Below, piece after piece: positions 48,161-57,185 of a stretch of 64,000 nt of DNA. The stretch lies in the IMG/VR virus record IMGVR_UViG_3300035698_009252, positions 1-64,000 of that record; one strand, written 5' to 3'. The notes under the pieces are model-generated. The model was not told the DNA's origin. It was given only the letters and a program-made list of their open reading frames with translations, and did no database searches. Positions within the stretch are counted from its first letter, which is position 1. The number at the start of each line of letters is the position of its first letter. This DNA comes from a virus. The translations under genes were made by a program, and so were the position numbers.

Positions 48161-48173
48161 AATCGGCTCGCTC

Positions 48174-48464
48174 CTATTCCAAAACCTGTAGTTCCTCGGG
48201 GATGTACTGCTCCAGCGCCTCCTCCAACTTCTGTTGGGCCTGGACGAACTCTTGCTGGGTCTTCCGGGTCTCGTCCCGCAATCTTTCGATTTTCTTCTGG
48301 ATACCTCCTGCCGTATCAGACAGCGCCCGCACCTTCGGGTCATCCTTGTGCTGATATTCAGCCATTACAAGGGCCGAATGCCTGATTTTACCCATCTGGT
48401 CGCCCCTCTGGCGTCCTCGCAAGATGGAAACTTGTTCCGCGTCGTCAATCTGTTGTGGCTGCAT
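48174..48464 (-). CDS. Small coiled-coil protein, 96 aa
   Basis: Start at 48464, with AGGAG close upstream (MQPQQIDDAEQVSILRGRQR). Residues 50-90 form a coiled coil (GGIQKKIERLRDETRKTQQE; FVQAQQKLEEALEQY). Probably a tail accessory or chaperone; no motif. A TATAAT box lies 37 bases upstream. Confidence 0.6.
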   Translation of the reverse strand: MQPQQIDDAEQVSILRGRQRGDQMGKIRHSALVMAEYQHKDDPKVRALSDTAGGIQKKIERLRDETRKTQQEFVQAQQKLEEALEQYIPEELQVLE

Positions 48465-48501
48465 CTCTCCTCCATTCTGATTTCTTCTCGGCTTCCATTC
48501 T

Positions 48502-48507
48502 ATTATA
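48502..48507 (-). promoter_or_regulatory. Candidate promoter box at the end of the tail block
   Basis: Minus strand GAAGGGG-TATAAT-AGAATGG in the 97-base gap before the 96-aa gene. Weak TTGTAA is 15 bases upstream. Confidence 0.45.
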
Positions 48508-48561
48508 CCCCTTCCACCGGATTTACAATCACTTTTTATCACAAATCATCGGTTTCCATAA

Positions 48562-48819
48562 TCACGAACTGGCAACGGCGAGGTCGGAAATCGTCGTTCC
48601 TTCGAGTGTCTTCAGGTCTGCTATGTCGGGCTCTGGGGGAGGAGCGGGCGGATTAGTGTTTGCAATATCCGCAGCATCTTGCTCGACCTTCCATGCTCTC
48701 AGCAAATCGGGCAGTGCTTTCTTTGTTGTGTCTGCCGGGAATACGGGCTGGGCATGGGGATATTCTTCTAGCTCTACTTCTATCCCTAAATCCGATTGTG
48801 TTATTTTGTTTATTTTCAT
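48562..48819 (-). CDS. Small fibre-associated protein, 85 aa
   Basis: Starts MKINKITQSDLGIEVELEEY, then a helix (TKKALPDLLRAWKVEQDAAD) and a Pro-rich stretch (NPPAPPPEPD). Size and place after tail-fibre genes suggest a fibre assembly or cap protein; no known family. ATG overlaps the upstream TAA (TAATG). Confidence 0.5.
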   Translation of the reverse strand: MKINKITQSDLGIEVELEEYPHAQPVFPADTTKKALPDLLRAWKVEQDAADIANTNPPAPPPEPDIADLKTLEGTTISDLAVASS

Positions 48820-49400
48820 TATGATACCTTTGTTACGCTAAATGAATTATAGCTATCACCTGTACCCTCTAAAACTTCATTTCCACCGCTGTCCTGATAA
48901 ACCCTTGCTTTGACCGTTTCCCCTACCGCTAAAGCAAAGCTATGAGATAAACTTAATGGAGTATATCCGGGGTTAGAATTAGGCAAACTAGCAATATAGG
49001 GGTCTTGCCCCGTTCCCGAACACTCCAATTTTAAGTAATATCTTTTACCTGTATTTGTAGCTTGCCAAACAACACTCACACTTGCCTGATAAACCCCCGC
49101 TTCTGTGGCTGTAAAAATACCCGTTGCAGGATTATATTCTCCTAAAACATCTTTTTGTTCTTCGTCAAAAAGTATCGTTGTCCATGTATTATTAGCAACA
49201 GTAAAATCTCCTGTTGAAGAATTTATGTTAGCAAATATATGGGATTGTCTAAGCATGCTTACTAGACCACTATCACCATGTACTTGGATAGCTGTTCTGA
49301 CCGTACCACCATCGTTTACCTTTACGAGAACATCTTTATCCTCGATTGGGTTGGATAAAACCAGATCGCCATTACCGTCAAGCACTACACTATAAGACAT
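48819..49400 (-). CDS. Tail-fibre tip protein with C1q-like beta-sandwich, 193 aa
   Basis: Start at 49400 with GGGAG upstream ([20 protein letters not shown]). Residues 75-190 read as a jelly-roll like C1q/TNF domains: FDEEQKDVLGEYNPATGIFT, ATEAGVYQASVSVVWQATNT, RYYLKLECSGTG. Such domains form receptor-binding trimers at fibre tips. The DNA is clearly richer in A and T than the neighbouring replication genes, a sign of exchange. Confidence 0.65.
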   Translation of the reverse strand: MSYSVVLDGNGDLVLSNPIEDKDVLVKVNDGGTVRTAIQVHGDSGLVSMLRQSHIFANINSSTGDFTVANNTWTTILFDEEQKDVLGEYNPATGIFTATEAGVYQASVSVVWQATNTGKRYYLKLECSGTGQDPYIASLPNSNPGYTPLSLSHSFALAVGETVKARVYQDSGGNEVLEGTGDSYNSFSVTKVS

Positions 49401-50085
49401 ACCACACACTCCCGTTACAGATCACGTTCACGTTCTGATATTGTGTTGACAAGATGTAGGTTGCTCTGCCGTCTATCGTTTCAGCAGCGTTCCCGTCAAC
49501 TGTTATTACTCCTGTTCCAATGTTCTTTACAGAAAACGCCGCATTCGAGCTGGTAGCAACTGCTGTGAGCGTGACCGTAAAGGTACCATTGCAAAGAATC
49601 GCATCGTCTTCCGCATCCACTGTGTAGGTGCTGGTTTCTGTTCGCTGTGTACGACTGGCAGTGACGTTAGTTATTCCCGCGCCATCGCCATAGTAGATAG
49701 CATTGGTGAGGGTATTATTGCTTAGGTCGATACCTCCTATGTAATCCCAGAACTCGCCATTCCACTCTATAGAGCCAAACGCAGACTCAAATCCCGCAGA
49801 AATGCGTGGGCGCTTGTCTGGAGTAATGAATACAAACTCTATGGAATTTCCACCGCCAGCCTGATACACTCTAAAGGGGGTGTTATTTGTGATGGTAATC
49901 CCCTCAGTCGTACTAGCTCCATTACCCGTTACTATTTGCAAAGTAACGTTAGTCAACCCCGTAGAAATGTCTATATTTAGTACGCCCGTGTTGGTATTCC
50001 ACTGAACAATCTTCCAATCACTCGCATAGAGAGTCGCACAAGTAACAAAGTAAAGGTAAACCAAAACTAGAAGAGTCTTTTTCAT
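49390..50085 (-). CDS. Fibre-like protein with apparent signal peptide, 231 aa
   Basis: The first 22 residues ([20 protein letters not shown], then Ala-Ser) look like a Sec signal peptide. The rest is repetitive beta structure with [20 protein letters not shown] and a C-terminal [20 protein letters not shown] ... [13 protein letters not shown] pattern seen at the end of phage fibres. A secretion signal on a fibre protein is unusual. ATG overlaps the collagen-fibre stop (ATGA). AT-rich like its neighbour. Confidence 0.62.
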   Translation of the reverse strand: MKKTLLVLVYLYFVTCATLYASDWKIVQWNTNTGVLNIDISTGLTNVTLQIVTGNGASTTEGITITNNTPFRVYQAGGGNSIEFVFITPDKRPRISAGFESAFGSIEWNGEFWDYIGGIDLSNNTLTNAIYYGDGAGITNVTASRTQRTETSTYTVDAEDDAILCNGTFTVTLTAVATSSNAAFSVKNIGTGVITVDGNAAETIDGRATYILSTQYQNVNVICNGSVWYVL

Positions 50086-53000
50086 ACGTCCTTCCCAAGT
50101 ACCTGTACTTCTTTAGTACCACCCGATCCATCTGGCACTTCTATAGTCATAATAGCCCAAGAATCATCGTTCACGAATATTCCGCCTTCAAATAGGTTGC
50201 CTTCATCTTGTCCAACATTGCCGTGAATGTTGTACGTCTCCCCCGGACTGGCAACATCAATAGTCCCGTCCGCAATGAGTACATCGCCTGTTGCGTAAAC
50301 AGCGTAAGTGCCATCACATAACCCGACACTTTCCCCTGCGCTGATAAAATATCCCGCGTAACCCGAGCCCCCTAACGCGGCATTGTTGGTGCCACTGACG
50401 AAAAACCCAGCATCGCTCCCGTTTGCTAACGCGGCTGTTTGAGCACCATCGTCAAAATAGCCAGCCTGAGTTGCTCCCCCTTTGTCTGCATACACGCCAT
50501 GTAGAGCGTAAATGCCACCCGTAGTGCTAATGGCTGTGAGCGAGGGATTCTCTATCTCCAGTGTTCCGGTTGTCTTGTAATCGTAAGCGTTCGTACCGCC
50601 GTGAGTAGTGTTGAACCAATACCTAACATCGTGGTCTGGGTTAACCCCGCTAGTATCCCGTGGACTTCCCGCCGAAACGAAGTCTAGTAGGTTATGCTTA
50701 AAATTGTCATCCCCAATAATGTCATTCCAATCACAATCCAAAGCCAGAAGATCAGCACAGGTAACCTTGGGGCACAAGGCGGGCACGTCTCCCGGTAGTA
50801 CATAAGCAATACTGGATAAATCAAGATACTCCAAATCGTGCTTCTGTGAGCTTACCTGTTGACGTACCAATACAAGGTACTTTCCGTCAGCGGTACCTGA
50901 ACCAGAAAAATCAGTTGGCGTATCATCTGCCGTAGTTGTAATGAAATTGTAGAGTCGTAGCTTTGACTGTCCTATCTCGATAGACCTAGATGTAGTAGTC
51001 CACGAACCAGCATCATTAGAATCAATCCGCGCATACGCCTTCGGAGTAACGCCACCTGTACTATAATGGTAATAGGGTATGGCATAATCATTTGCGTACC
51101 TAGTAATCGAATTACTCACTATCAGAGACTCGTATGCACCCGCGTCCTGTAACGCTCCCTCGTTGCGCGAAGCTGCATCAGTAATAAAGTCTAGGCCCTC
51201 TATCCTTTGTATTTCCAAATCTATGTTAGCTATGCCTGACGCCTTACCGTCGGGTCTTACAAAGTCATGGCGAATCTCACCGCCCTTCCAGTACGGCTGA
51301 AACTGTACACAATCCATCGTATTGCCGCCGTCACCAACGGCCTGCCTTTGCACGTCAAACTTGAATAGCTTATGGTATACCAACCCATAGTAATCGGTAA
51401 CCGGGGTGTCGTCCCAATCTTCATGGTCCCATGTGAGTTCATTCACAACCCTGCACGCTACAGGCTCAAGCGACGGGTCATAAGTCATTGATGCTATATC
51501 GGCTGTGTCCGGGGCAATCGTAACGTATACTTCATCATACCCCGCATCGTAATCTGTGTAATCTGTAGTAAACAATGGCGATGATGTAAGGTGCACGTCT
51601 CGCTGTTGCCAATGGCCTTCATGGACATACAGTATTGCCGCCATTGTCGCATGACTGGTTAAAGGCCCATCGGAATCGTAACTAACAACCGTGTGGAAAT
51701 CCAACGCTGTATCAACAATCCCGTAAATAGGATTTATGTCATGGAACATACCATTCTGGTGTTGCGTGACTCCAGTAATCTCGCCCGTGTCATACGCGAT
51801 AGTAGCGATATGTCGAAGCTGCCCAAACGAGTCTGCCTTAAAACCTGTGCCCAGTACGAAACCCCTGCCAAGCATTACCTTGCTATATAGAATCTCGACA
51901 CCGTTTGTGCCGTCACCGCCCTCATCGTAGTCTGTCGATTCGTTGGAGATATCCAGCCAAGCCGAGGTACGCTGGTTCACCCCGTCACTATTCATAAGCA
52001 CGGCATAGACTTCGAGGTTGCCCGTGTAGTCTGATGCAATACTTCCCGCTCCTACTGGGTCGTACTCGTAATCGTATTTCTCTCCGTTGCCACTCATCCT
52101 CCCATTACGAACCCATATGCCCGGACGCACTGTGAACTTTTCTGCGTCGATTGTGCTCTCCTCGACATCCCACATCCGGTCGTTCCCACCCTGGAAGCCC
52201 TGGAGACCCTGGAAGCCCTGGAGACCCTGAAAGCCCTGGAAGCCCTGGAAGCCCTGAAAGCCCTGAGAGCCCCGAAAACCCTGGAAACCCCGATTCCCTT
52301 GGAAACCCTGGAAACCCTGGAGACCATCATTCCCTCCCGAACCCTGGAAACCCTGCAAGCCCTGCAAGCCCTGCAAGCCCTGCAAGCCCTGGAAACCCTG
52401 GAAACCCTGGAAGCCCCGATTCCCTTGGAAACCTTGGAAACCTTGTATGCCTTGAGGCCCTTGAGGTCCTTGGAAACCCTGAGAACCCCGACCCTGAAAA
52501 CCTTGGAAGCCCTGGAATCCCTGGAAGCCCTGGAGACCCTGAAAGCCCTGGAAACCCCGATTCCCTTGGAAACCCCGATTCCCTTGGAAACCCTGGAAAC
52601 CTTGGGGACCCCGCAAGCCCTGGAAACCCTGCAAGCCCTGGAAACCTTGGGGACCTTGCAAGCCCTGCAAGCCCTGGAAACCCTGGAAGCCCTGGAAACC
52701 CTGGAAACCCTGGAAACCTTGGGGACCTTGCAAGCCCTGGAAACCCTGGAAACCATCATTCCCTTGTATGCCTTGAGGCCCTTGAGGTCCTTGGAAACCT
52801 TGAGGCCCTTTAGGCCCTTGAGGCCCCTGGAAACCCTGGAAACCCCGTGGCCCAGGCGGTCCCGGCCCCCCTCCCCCGCTCTCATACCACCCATCTGTTA
52901 TCAGGCCAGGAAGGTCACCAACTTCGGGAGTCTCGAAGTTAGTGATTATTACCGGGCGAGTGAAAATAGGGACAATGTCGAACTGGGGGTCATTGAACTG

Positions 53001-53606
53001 GGGATTGAGTTGAGTACCCTGCAATCCGTACTGGATACCGATATACGGCTGAATGAATCCGCCCGTAACCCACCAGTGTCCCAGGTGCCCCACTGCAAGA
53101 CACAACACTCGTTTGCACAGGTTCTTTTTAACGTCATAATTACTGATGCCGATGGGAAAGATTTCATCTTCGTCGTATACTGTACCCTCATAGGTCTTGT
53201 TGACATTCGTCCAAAACCAAAGGTGAAGGACATTGCTTGTGCGGTCATACGTCAAGCGTGGAGCGTACACCTCGCGCAAGGGCAAAATTGCTTCCGTATC
53301 AAGCGTTGGGCCTTCTTCCGTCTCGTCGGTGACATATGGAACCCAACGATACCCTGAAACAAGTCCCCGGAAATCCTTTCGTGCCCACATCAAGACCCGA
53401 CTGGTCTCATCTACCTCTTGGAGTGGGCTAGATTTCCACTGAAGGCTGTCTTCCCTCGCGTAGCGACGGATTTCCATCCCATCCGTCGCGTCCATCGTAG
53501 TCATCTCGGGAATGAATACCATCGAGTCCCGGTCACTGATTACGACACACTCGGAATGCCGGGACATGTGATAGAAGCTACTCGGGTTTGGATTTATCCA
53601 AGCCAT
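50082..53606 (-). CDS. Collagen-like tail fibre, 1174 aa
   Basis: Residues 1-246 form a virion-attachment region ([20 protein letters not shown]). Residues 247-473 are about 75 Gly-x-y triplets, half of them Gly-Phe-Gln, with one five-residue break (GRGSQ). Residues 474-1174 are beta-rich with repeated short modules ([29 protein letters not shown]), as in receptor-binding fibres. The triple-helix stretch should trimerise the shaft; Phe at the x position is atypical of collagen. It is the largest tail gene after the tape measure. Confidence 0.85.
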   Translation of the reverse strand: MAWINPNPSSFYHMSRHSECVVISDRDSMVFIPEMTTMDATDGMEIRRYAREDSLQWKSSPLQEVDETSRVLMWARKDFRGLVSGYRWVPYVTDETEEGPTLDTEAILPLREVYAPRLTYDRTSNVLHLWFWTNVNKTYEGTVYDEDEIFPIGISNYDVKKNLCKRVLCLAVGHLGHWWVTGGFIQPYIGIQYGLQGTQLNPQFNDPQFDIVPIFTRPVIITNFETPEVGDLPGLITDGWYESGGGGPGPPGPRGFQGFQGPQGPKGPQGFQGPQGPQGIQGNDGFQGFQGLQGPQGFQGFQGFQGFQGFQGLQGLQGPQGFQGLQGFQGLRGPQGFQGFQGNRGFQGNRGFQGFQGLQGFQGFQGFQGFQGRGSQGFQGPQGPQGIQGFQGFQGNRGFQGFQGFQGLQGLQGLQGLQGFQGSGGNDGLQGFQGFQGNRGFQGFRGSQGFQGFQGFQGFQGLQGFQGLQGFQGGNDRMWDVEESTIDAEKFTVRPGIWVRNGRMSGNGEKYDYEYDPVGAGSIASDYTGNLEVYAVLMNSDGVNQRTSAWLDISNESTDYDEGGDGTNGVEILYSKVMLGRGFVLGTGFKADSFGQLRHIATIAYDTGEITGVTQHQNGMFHDINPIYGIVDTALDFHTVVSYDSDGPLTSHATMAAILYVHEGHWQQRDVHLTSSPLFTTDYTDYDAGYDEVYVTIAPDTADIASMTYDPSLEPVACRVVNELTWDHEDWDDTPVTDYYGLVYHKLFKFDVQRQAVGDGGNTMDCVQFQPYWKGGEIRHDFVRPDGKASGIANIDLEIQRIEGLDFITDAASRNEGALQDAGAYESLIVSNSITRYANDYAIPYYHYSTGGVTPKAYARIDSNDAGSWTTTSRSIEIGQSKLRLYNFITTTADDTPTDFSGSGTADGKYLVLVRQQVSSQKHDLEYLDLSSIAYVLPGDVPALCPKVTCADLLALDCDWNDIIGDDNFKHNLLDFVSAGSPRDTSGVNPDHDVRYWFNTTHGGTNAYDYKTTGTLEIENPSLTAISTTGGIYALHGVYADKGGATQAGYFDDGAQTAALANGSDAGFFVSGTNNAALGGSGYAGYFISAGESVGLCDGTYAVYATGDVLIADGTIDVASPGETYNIHGNVGQDEGNLFEGGIFVNDDSWAIMTIEVPDGSGGTKEVQVLGKDV
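52186..52866 (-). repeat. Collagen-type triplet repeats (Gly-Phe-Gln rich)
   Basis: Nine-base units coding Gly-Phe-Gln and variants (Gly-Leu-Gln, Gly-Pro-Gln, Gly-Asn-Arg) repeat with minor changes. High DNA identity between units makes length variation by recombination likely. Confidence 0.92.
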
Positions 53607-53618
53607 GAATTACACCAT

Positions 53619-54374
53619 TTATTGACAGAACACTAATGCTCGTAGAGGGATACCATCGTCGCCCGAATTGTAGACCCTCACATTTTGACCATCTTCAACA
53701 GTCTCATCTGTGCCATAATACCCCACGGCCACCTCTCCGAGTTTCCCCGTCAAGTCGCCTTCGTACATTCGGGATACTTGTACAAAAGAAATCTTGCGAG
53801 TGGAAGAAAGAAGAAAACCTTTCTTTCCTTCGGACCTGAAATCTACCATTTGGGGGCGCAGCATCGTTCCAGAAGTGGCCATGCTATCCGCATAGACTTT
53901 CCCCTCGGGGCTCTTATCCAGCTTCGGAACATCTCCTGTCAAATCCAGGATAGCCATGAGCATTGCATCATTCACAGTATGTCGCCGGTCCTGGCTATAG
54001 GTGCGAATGGATTGCGGGTTTAACCGAGTTTCCCGAGTCGGGCTCAAGTACAAAAAGTGTTTTTTCTTCCCACTCAGGCCCTCCCAGGAAATATTGGCCC
54101 CTCCACAAAAGTAAACACCCCTCATCACACCCGACGCGGACAAGGCGGACTGTGACGCATTTGCATGCAAATGCACGATAAAGGAGCCTGCCCCCTCATC
54201 AGTCACTTGCCATGCCCCTTCATCAAAAACGCAATTCCGTAAAGACCTGGTTGCGGCCAACAAGATATTCTCCACAAGCTGCCACTTTCGCATCTCCACT
54301 TCCGGGAAGATGCCATCCTTGAGTCCATGGACAGGGATGCCCAGGACCTTTGTTCTGTGCTTATACTTTCTCAT
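53619..54374 (-). CDS. Tail protein of unknown role, 251 aa
   Basis: Not recognised. ATG overlaps the upstream stop (ATGA). It starts with a basic segment (MRKYKHRTKVLGIPVHGLKD), followed by helices and strands (IVHLHANASQSALSASGVMR; KHFLYLSPTRETRLNPQSIR). Position between the hub-like gene and the collagen fibre suggests a distal tail or fibre-connector protein. Confidence 0.6.
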   Translation of the reverse strand: MRKYKHRTKVLGIPVHGLKDGIFPEVEMRKWQLVENILLAATRSLRNCVFDEGAWQVTDEGAGSFIVHLHANASQSALSASGVMRGVYFCGGANISWEGLSGKKKHFLYLSPTRETRLNPQSIRTYSQDRRHTVNDAMLMAILDLTGDVPKLDKSPEGKVYADSMATSGTMLRPQMVDFRSEGKKGFLLSSTRKISFVQVSRMYEGDLTGKLGEVAVGYYGTDETVEDGQNVRVYNSGDDGIPLRALVFCQ

Positions 54375-54571
54375 AATGCCACCTCTTCTCCTCCAACAAG
54401 GCTTTCGCCCACAATGAAAGGTTTGTATTCCTTGGCCCCTTTTGTTGCCTCTTCCTTACGATTCGGCCTCGTCGTGTTAGAACGAACGAAAACGGGGACA
54501 TGAGGCAAATCCCGCAAAACAGCCTGATTCGAATTCTTCCGAAACCATCTCTCACTTCTTAGCCCTCTCAT
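54371..54571 (-). CDS. Small basic tail-module protein, 66 aa
   Basis: ATG at 54571 shares its A with the upstream TGA (TGATG), fixing the start: MRGLRSERWFRKNSNQAVLR. Basic N-terminus, Glu/Lys-rich centre, ends GESLVGGEEVAL. No known family. Its coupling at both ends suggests a real gene in the tail operon. Confidence 0.55.
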   Translation of the reverse strand: MRGLRSERWFRKNSNQAVLRDLPHVPVFVRSNTTRPNRKEEATKGAKEYKPFIVGESLVGGEEVAL

Positions 54572-57183
54572 CAGAATCCTGCCATCTCTAAATCGGTTGT
54601 CCAAGTCTTCGCCACGAAATCTACGTTGTGTGAGACATTTGTGATAACCAGCAAGCCCCACCGATGGTAAGGCTTGATGTCGGCATTACCAGGAACCGAT
54701 GTCCTCCCCATCGTCATATAGTGAGACGCTTGTGCCTGTGTCCTGTCGGCATAATCAGAAAGCATCTCCTCGTTTACGTACCCCGAAACAGGTAACACCG
54801 CAGCCTTTTCCCAGGGCACTACAGGATTCGTCACCGTACTTCGGATTTGTGTTCTAATTACAGAGGGGGGATTGTCAATTTTTGAGCCCTCCCCCTGGTA
54901 AATCACCTCTTGCCCCATCACGACAATCTTGTTTCGAAGGTTCCCGAACTCCGGCTGCTGGTCATCCGTGACAATCTTTGTATTCGGATAAGACGGCTCC
55001 CAATCAGTCGCCCCTTCGCTATAGATGGGCAATCCTACACTGTTCAGTTCGTAGAAGTAAATCAACCCATCTATCACCAAATAGTTGTGGTTCGTATCCT
55101 CCATCACCTCTTCAAGTGCTGTTCTGACCGTTGTCCCCGATTTCCAATCAAAACGAGCCACATTCACGTCCTCCGAAACAGAAAGCCGGATAGCAACATC
55201 CGCATTGGCCGTGTTGGTAACAAGTCCGGCATACCGGCAAAGGTAGTCGATAGCCGTCCCAAGGGTCTCTCCATCCATAAATGGGGCGTTGATAAGCATG
55301 ATGTCGTCTAACTTCTTCTCCAGTCCCACCAGGGGAACACTCCAAATTGCACCCTGAGAAGACTTGGAATCGGATATGCCCATACCTAATCCCTTAAAGA
55401 TAACTCCTCCGGTACACCCAGAGGGGACGCCCGTCATATCAAAAACAATAGCCCCGATACTTTGCACTGTTGCCGCACCTTGCCCAGCAGGTCCATACTT
55501 ATCAACAACCATTGTTCCACTGGAGCCATCCGTAGAAATCGATACACTGATGTTCTGGACATACTCTTTCCAATTCCCCGAAGTACTCTTATCCCCCGGC
55601 ATCCCTGCTGGAGTCCAGTTGATTTCAAAATTGCCATTGTCATTCAAGACAGGAGACTCTCTCTCTTCTATTATCTCGATGATGGAACCAAACACTTCGC
55701 CATGACGACGACGGAAAAGGGCATCCGGGAACCTCAAATCCCACGAGATGTAATTGTAATGGGTGTCTGTCGGGGAGATAGGTACATACCCGGAATCCAT
55801 CACAGATGGTGCTGGGTCCAACATGCTCGTAGCATTCCTTGTCCAAATGGGATAAACAGCATAGGAAATTGTGATTTCGCCAGGGATATCGTCTGATGAC
55901 AGGAACCACTCGTCAAACGCTCCCCATGGCGAGAAAAACGCCGGGACGTATCCTATTTCGTATTTGCAATTCTTTGCAAAAACCACCAGTTCTGTACCAA
56001 AGTCCACCACTGTGCTCTCTGCCGGGTCAAGCGGAGAATGGGTCTCCTCGTCGCTGGACCATACAAACACTTCGTCTGGCGAAGACGGGTCAAAACCATC
56101 TGACCAGGGCTCTTGCAAAACAGCAGCATCTTTCAGCTTCGGGACATAAACACTGGCCGCCTGAGTCGTTACAATATTGAATGCATTCGTCCGGGCTTCC
56201 TGAATACCACTTGCCACAATAATGCCATTCCAACAAGGATATACCACAACGATGTAAGGGACTTTGCCGTCAATAGCCTCTTGTTGGACAGGGCCTCCCT
56301 TCGTACGCCCCTCCATTAGATTGACACTTACCCAGTTCTTATCATCTTCAACATCCGGCCCTGTCCCTACTCTTACCCTCATTTCGCCAACATCGACCAT
56401 CTCCATTTGAACTTCACCAAATGTAATTGTGAAATCCCACCCCCTTTGGGACACAAGGTGGGGATCGGATACACCGGGCCGCTGTGGAACGACATTCAAC
56501 AAGAGAACAAATGCACCCGTCACCACAAGTGATTCTTCATCGTCCCATCCGTGAAGTAACGGAGGATTGTCTGGGGAATTAAGCGTCATCAAAACAGTAT
56601 TCTCGTCTTCTTTGTCGTCTTTTGGGTCAACAGACACGTAATTGATGCCAGGATACTTTCCCCACGTAGCCCAGTCGATACCCTCCGTTTTACCTACCGG
56701 ACTACCATTGTGCTCTTCAATCAACCAATTAAAGAGTTCCTCCTTCGTGCCCACGACGGAGTCGGAATCCGCGACATAGTAGGCAGCGAAGTTCCCATCT
56801 AAAACAGATTCCTGTGTGTACAATCCATTTTCAGGAAGAATCCATGACGGGATGACAAGCTTTGGCATAACAGAGTACACAGCATTCACAAAAACCGATG
56901 GTGACCGTTTGATGGAATCCCACGCATCCTCCGTGATGAACTCGGGCCGGGGTGATGGGTCGGGAGAAGAGCCGTTTGCAAACGCCCAGGCTTCATCTAC
57001 AGACACTGTCATAAAGAACCGGTCACCCTTGCCTGTCGGGTCAAAAGTATCATGGCTTTGCCCCTCCGAATACATGTAAAATCTCTGGGATTCATACACG
57101 ATTCTCGTAAACGTCTTACGGGTGACCTGGGGGTCGCTCGCCTTGTCAATGACATTTGTGATTGTAGTAACCGGATTCGCCAT
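54571..57183 (-). CDS. Tail hub / baseplate-type protein, 870 aa
   Basis: Directly follows the tape measure gene, where phages place distal tail and hub proteins. Residues 640-870 resemble the C-terminal part of gpD/gp27-like hubs: GTAIDYLCRYAGLVTNTANA, TALEEVMEDTNHNYLVIDGL, FGNLRNKIVVMGQEVIYQGE, and YADRTQAQASHYMTMGR. The N-terminal 600 residues are beta-rich with no match, perhaps a carbohydrate-binding or adaptor part. No lysozyme motif found. Confidence 0.7.
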   Translation of the reverse strand: MANPVTTITNVIDKASDPQVTRKTFTRIVYESQRFYMYSEGQSHDTFDPTGKGDRFFMTVSVDEAWAFANGSSPDPSPRPEFITEDAWDSIKRSPSVFVNAVYSVMPKLVIPSWILPENGLYTQESVLDGNFAAYYVADSDSVVGTKEELFNWLIEEHNGSPVGKTEGIDWATWGKYPGINYVSVDPKDDKEDENTVLMTLNSPDNPPLLHGWDDEESLVVTGAFVLLLNVVPQRPGVSDPHLVSQRGWDFTITFGEVQMEMVDVGEMRVRVGTGPDVEDDKNWVSVNLMEGRTKGGPVQQEAIDGKVPYIVVVYPCWNGIIVASGIQEARTNAFNIVTTQAASVYVPKLKDAAVLQEPWSDGFDPSSPDEVFVWSSDEETHSPLDPAESTVVDFGTELVVFAKNCKYEIGYVPAFFSPWGAFDEWFLSSDDIPGEITISYAVYPIWTRNATSMLDPAPSVMDSGYVPISPTDTHYNYISWDLRFPDALFRRRHGEVFGSIIEIIEERESPVLNDNGNFEINWTPAGMPGDKSTSGNWKEYVQNISVSISTDGSSGTMVVDKYGPAGQGAATVQSIGAIVFDMTGVPSGCTGGVIFKGLGMGISDSKSSQGAIWSVPLVGLEKKLDDIMLINAPFMDGETLGTAIDYLCRYAGLVTNTANADVAIRLSVSEDVNVARFDWKSGTTVRTALEEVMEDTNHNYLVIDGLIYFYELNSVGLPIYSEGATDWEPSYPNTKIVTDDQQPEFGNLRNKIVVMGQEVIYQGEGSKIDNPPSVIRTQIRSTVTNPVVPWEKAAVLPVSGYVNEEMLSDYADRTQAQASHYMTMGRTSVPGNADIKPYHRWGLLVITNVSHNVDFVAKTWTTDLEMAGF

Positions 57184-57185
57184 TC

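Noticed and set aside
52186-52866. Repeat array considered as CRISPR
   Set aside because: Units are contiguous nine-base codon repeats without spacers and lie within a gene.
52151-53357. Long plus-strand and alternative minus-strand frames with strong repeats
   Set aside because: Shadows of the nine-base collagen repeats read in other frames; only the Gly-x-y frame continues into sensible flanking domains.
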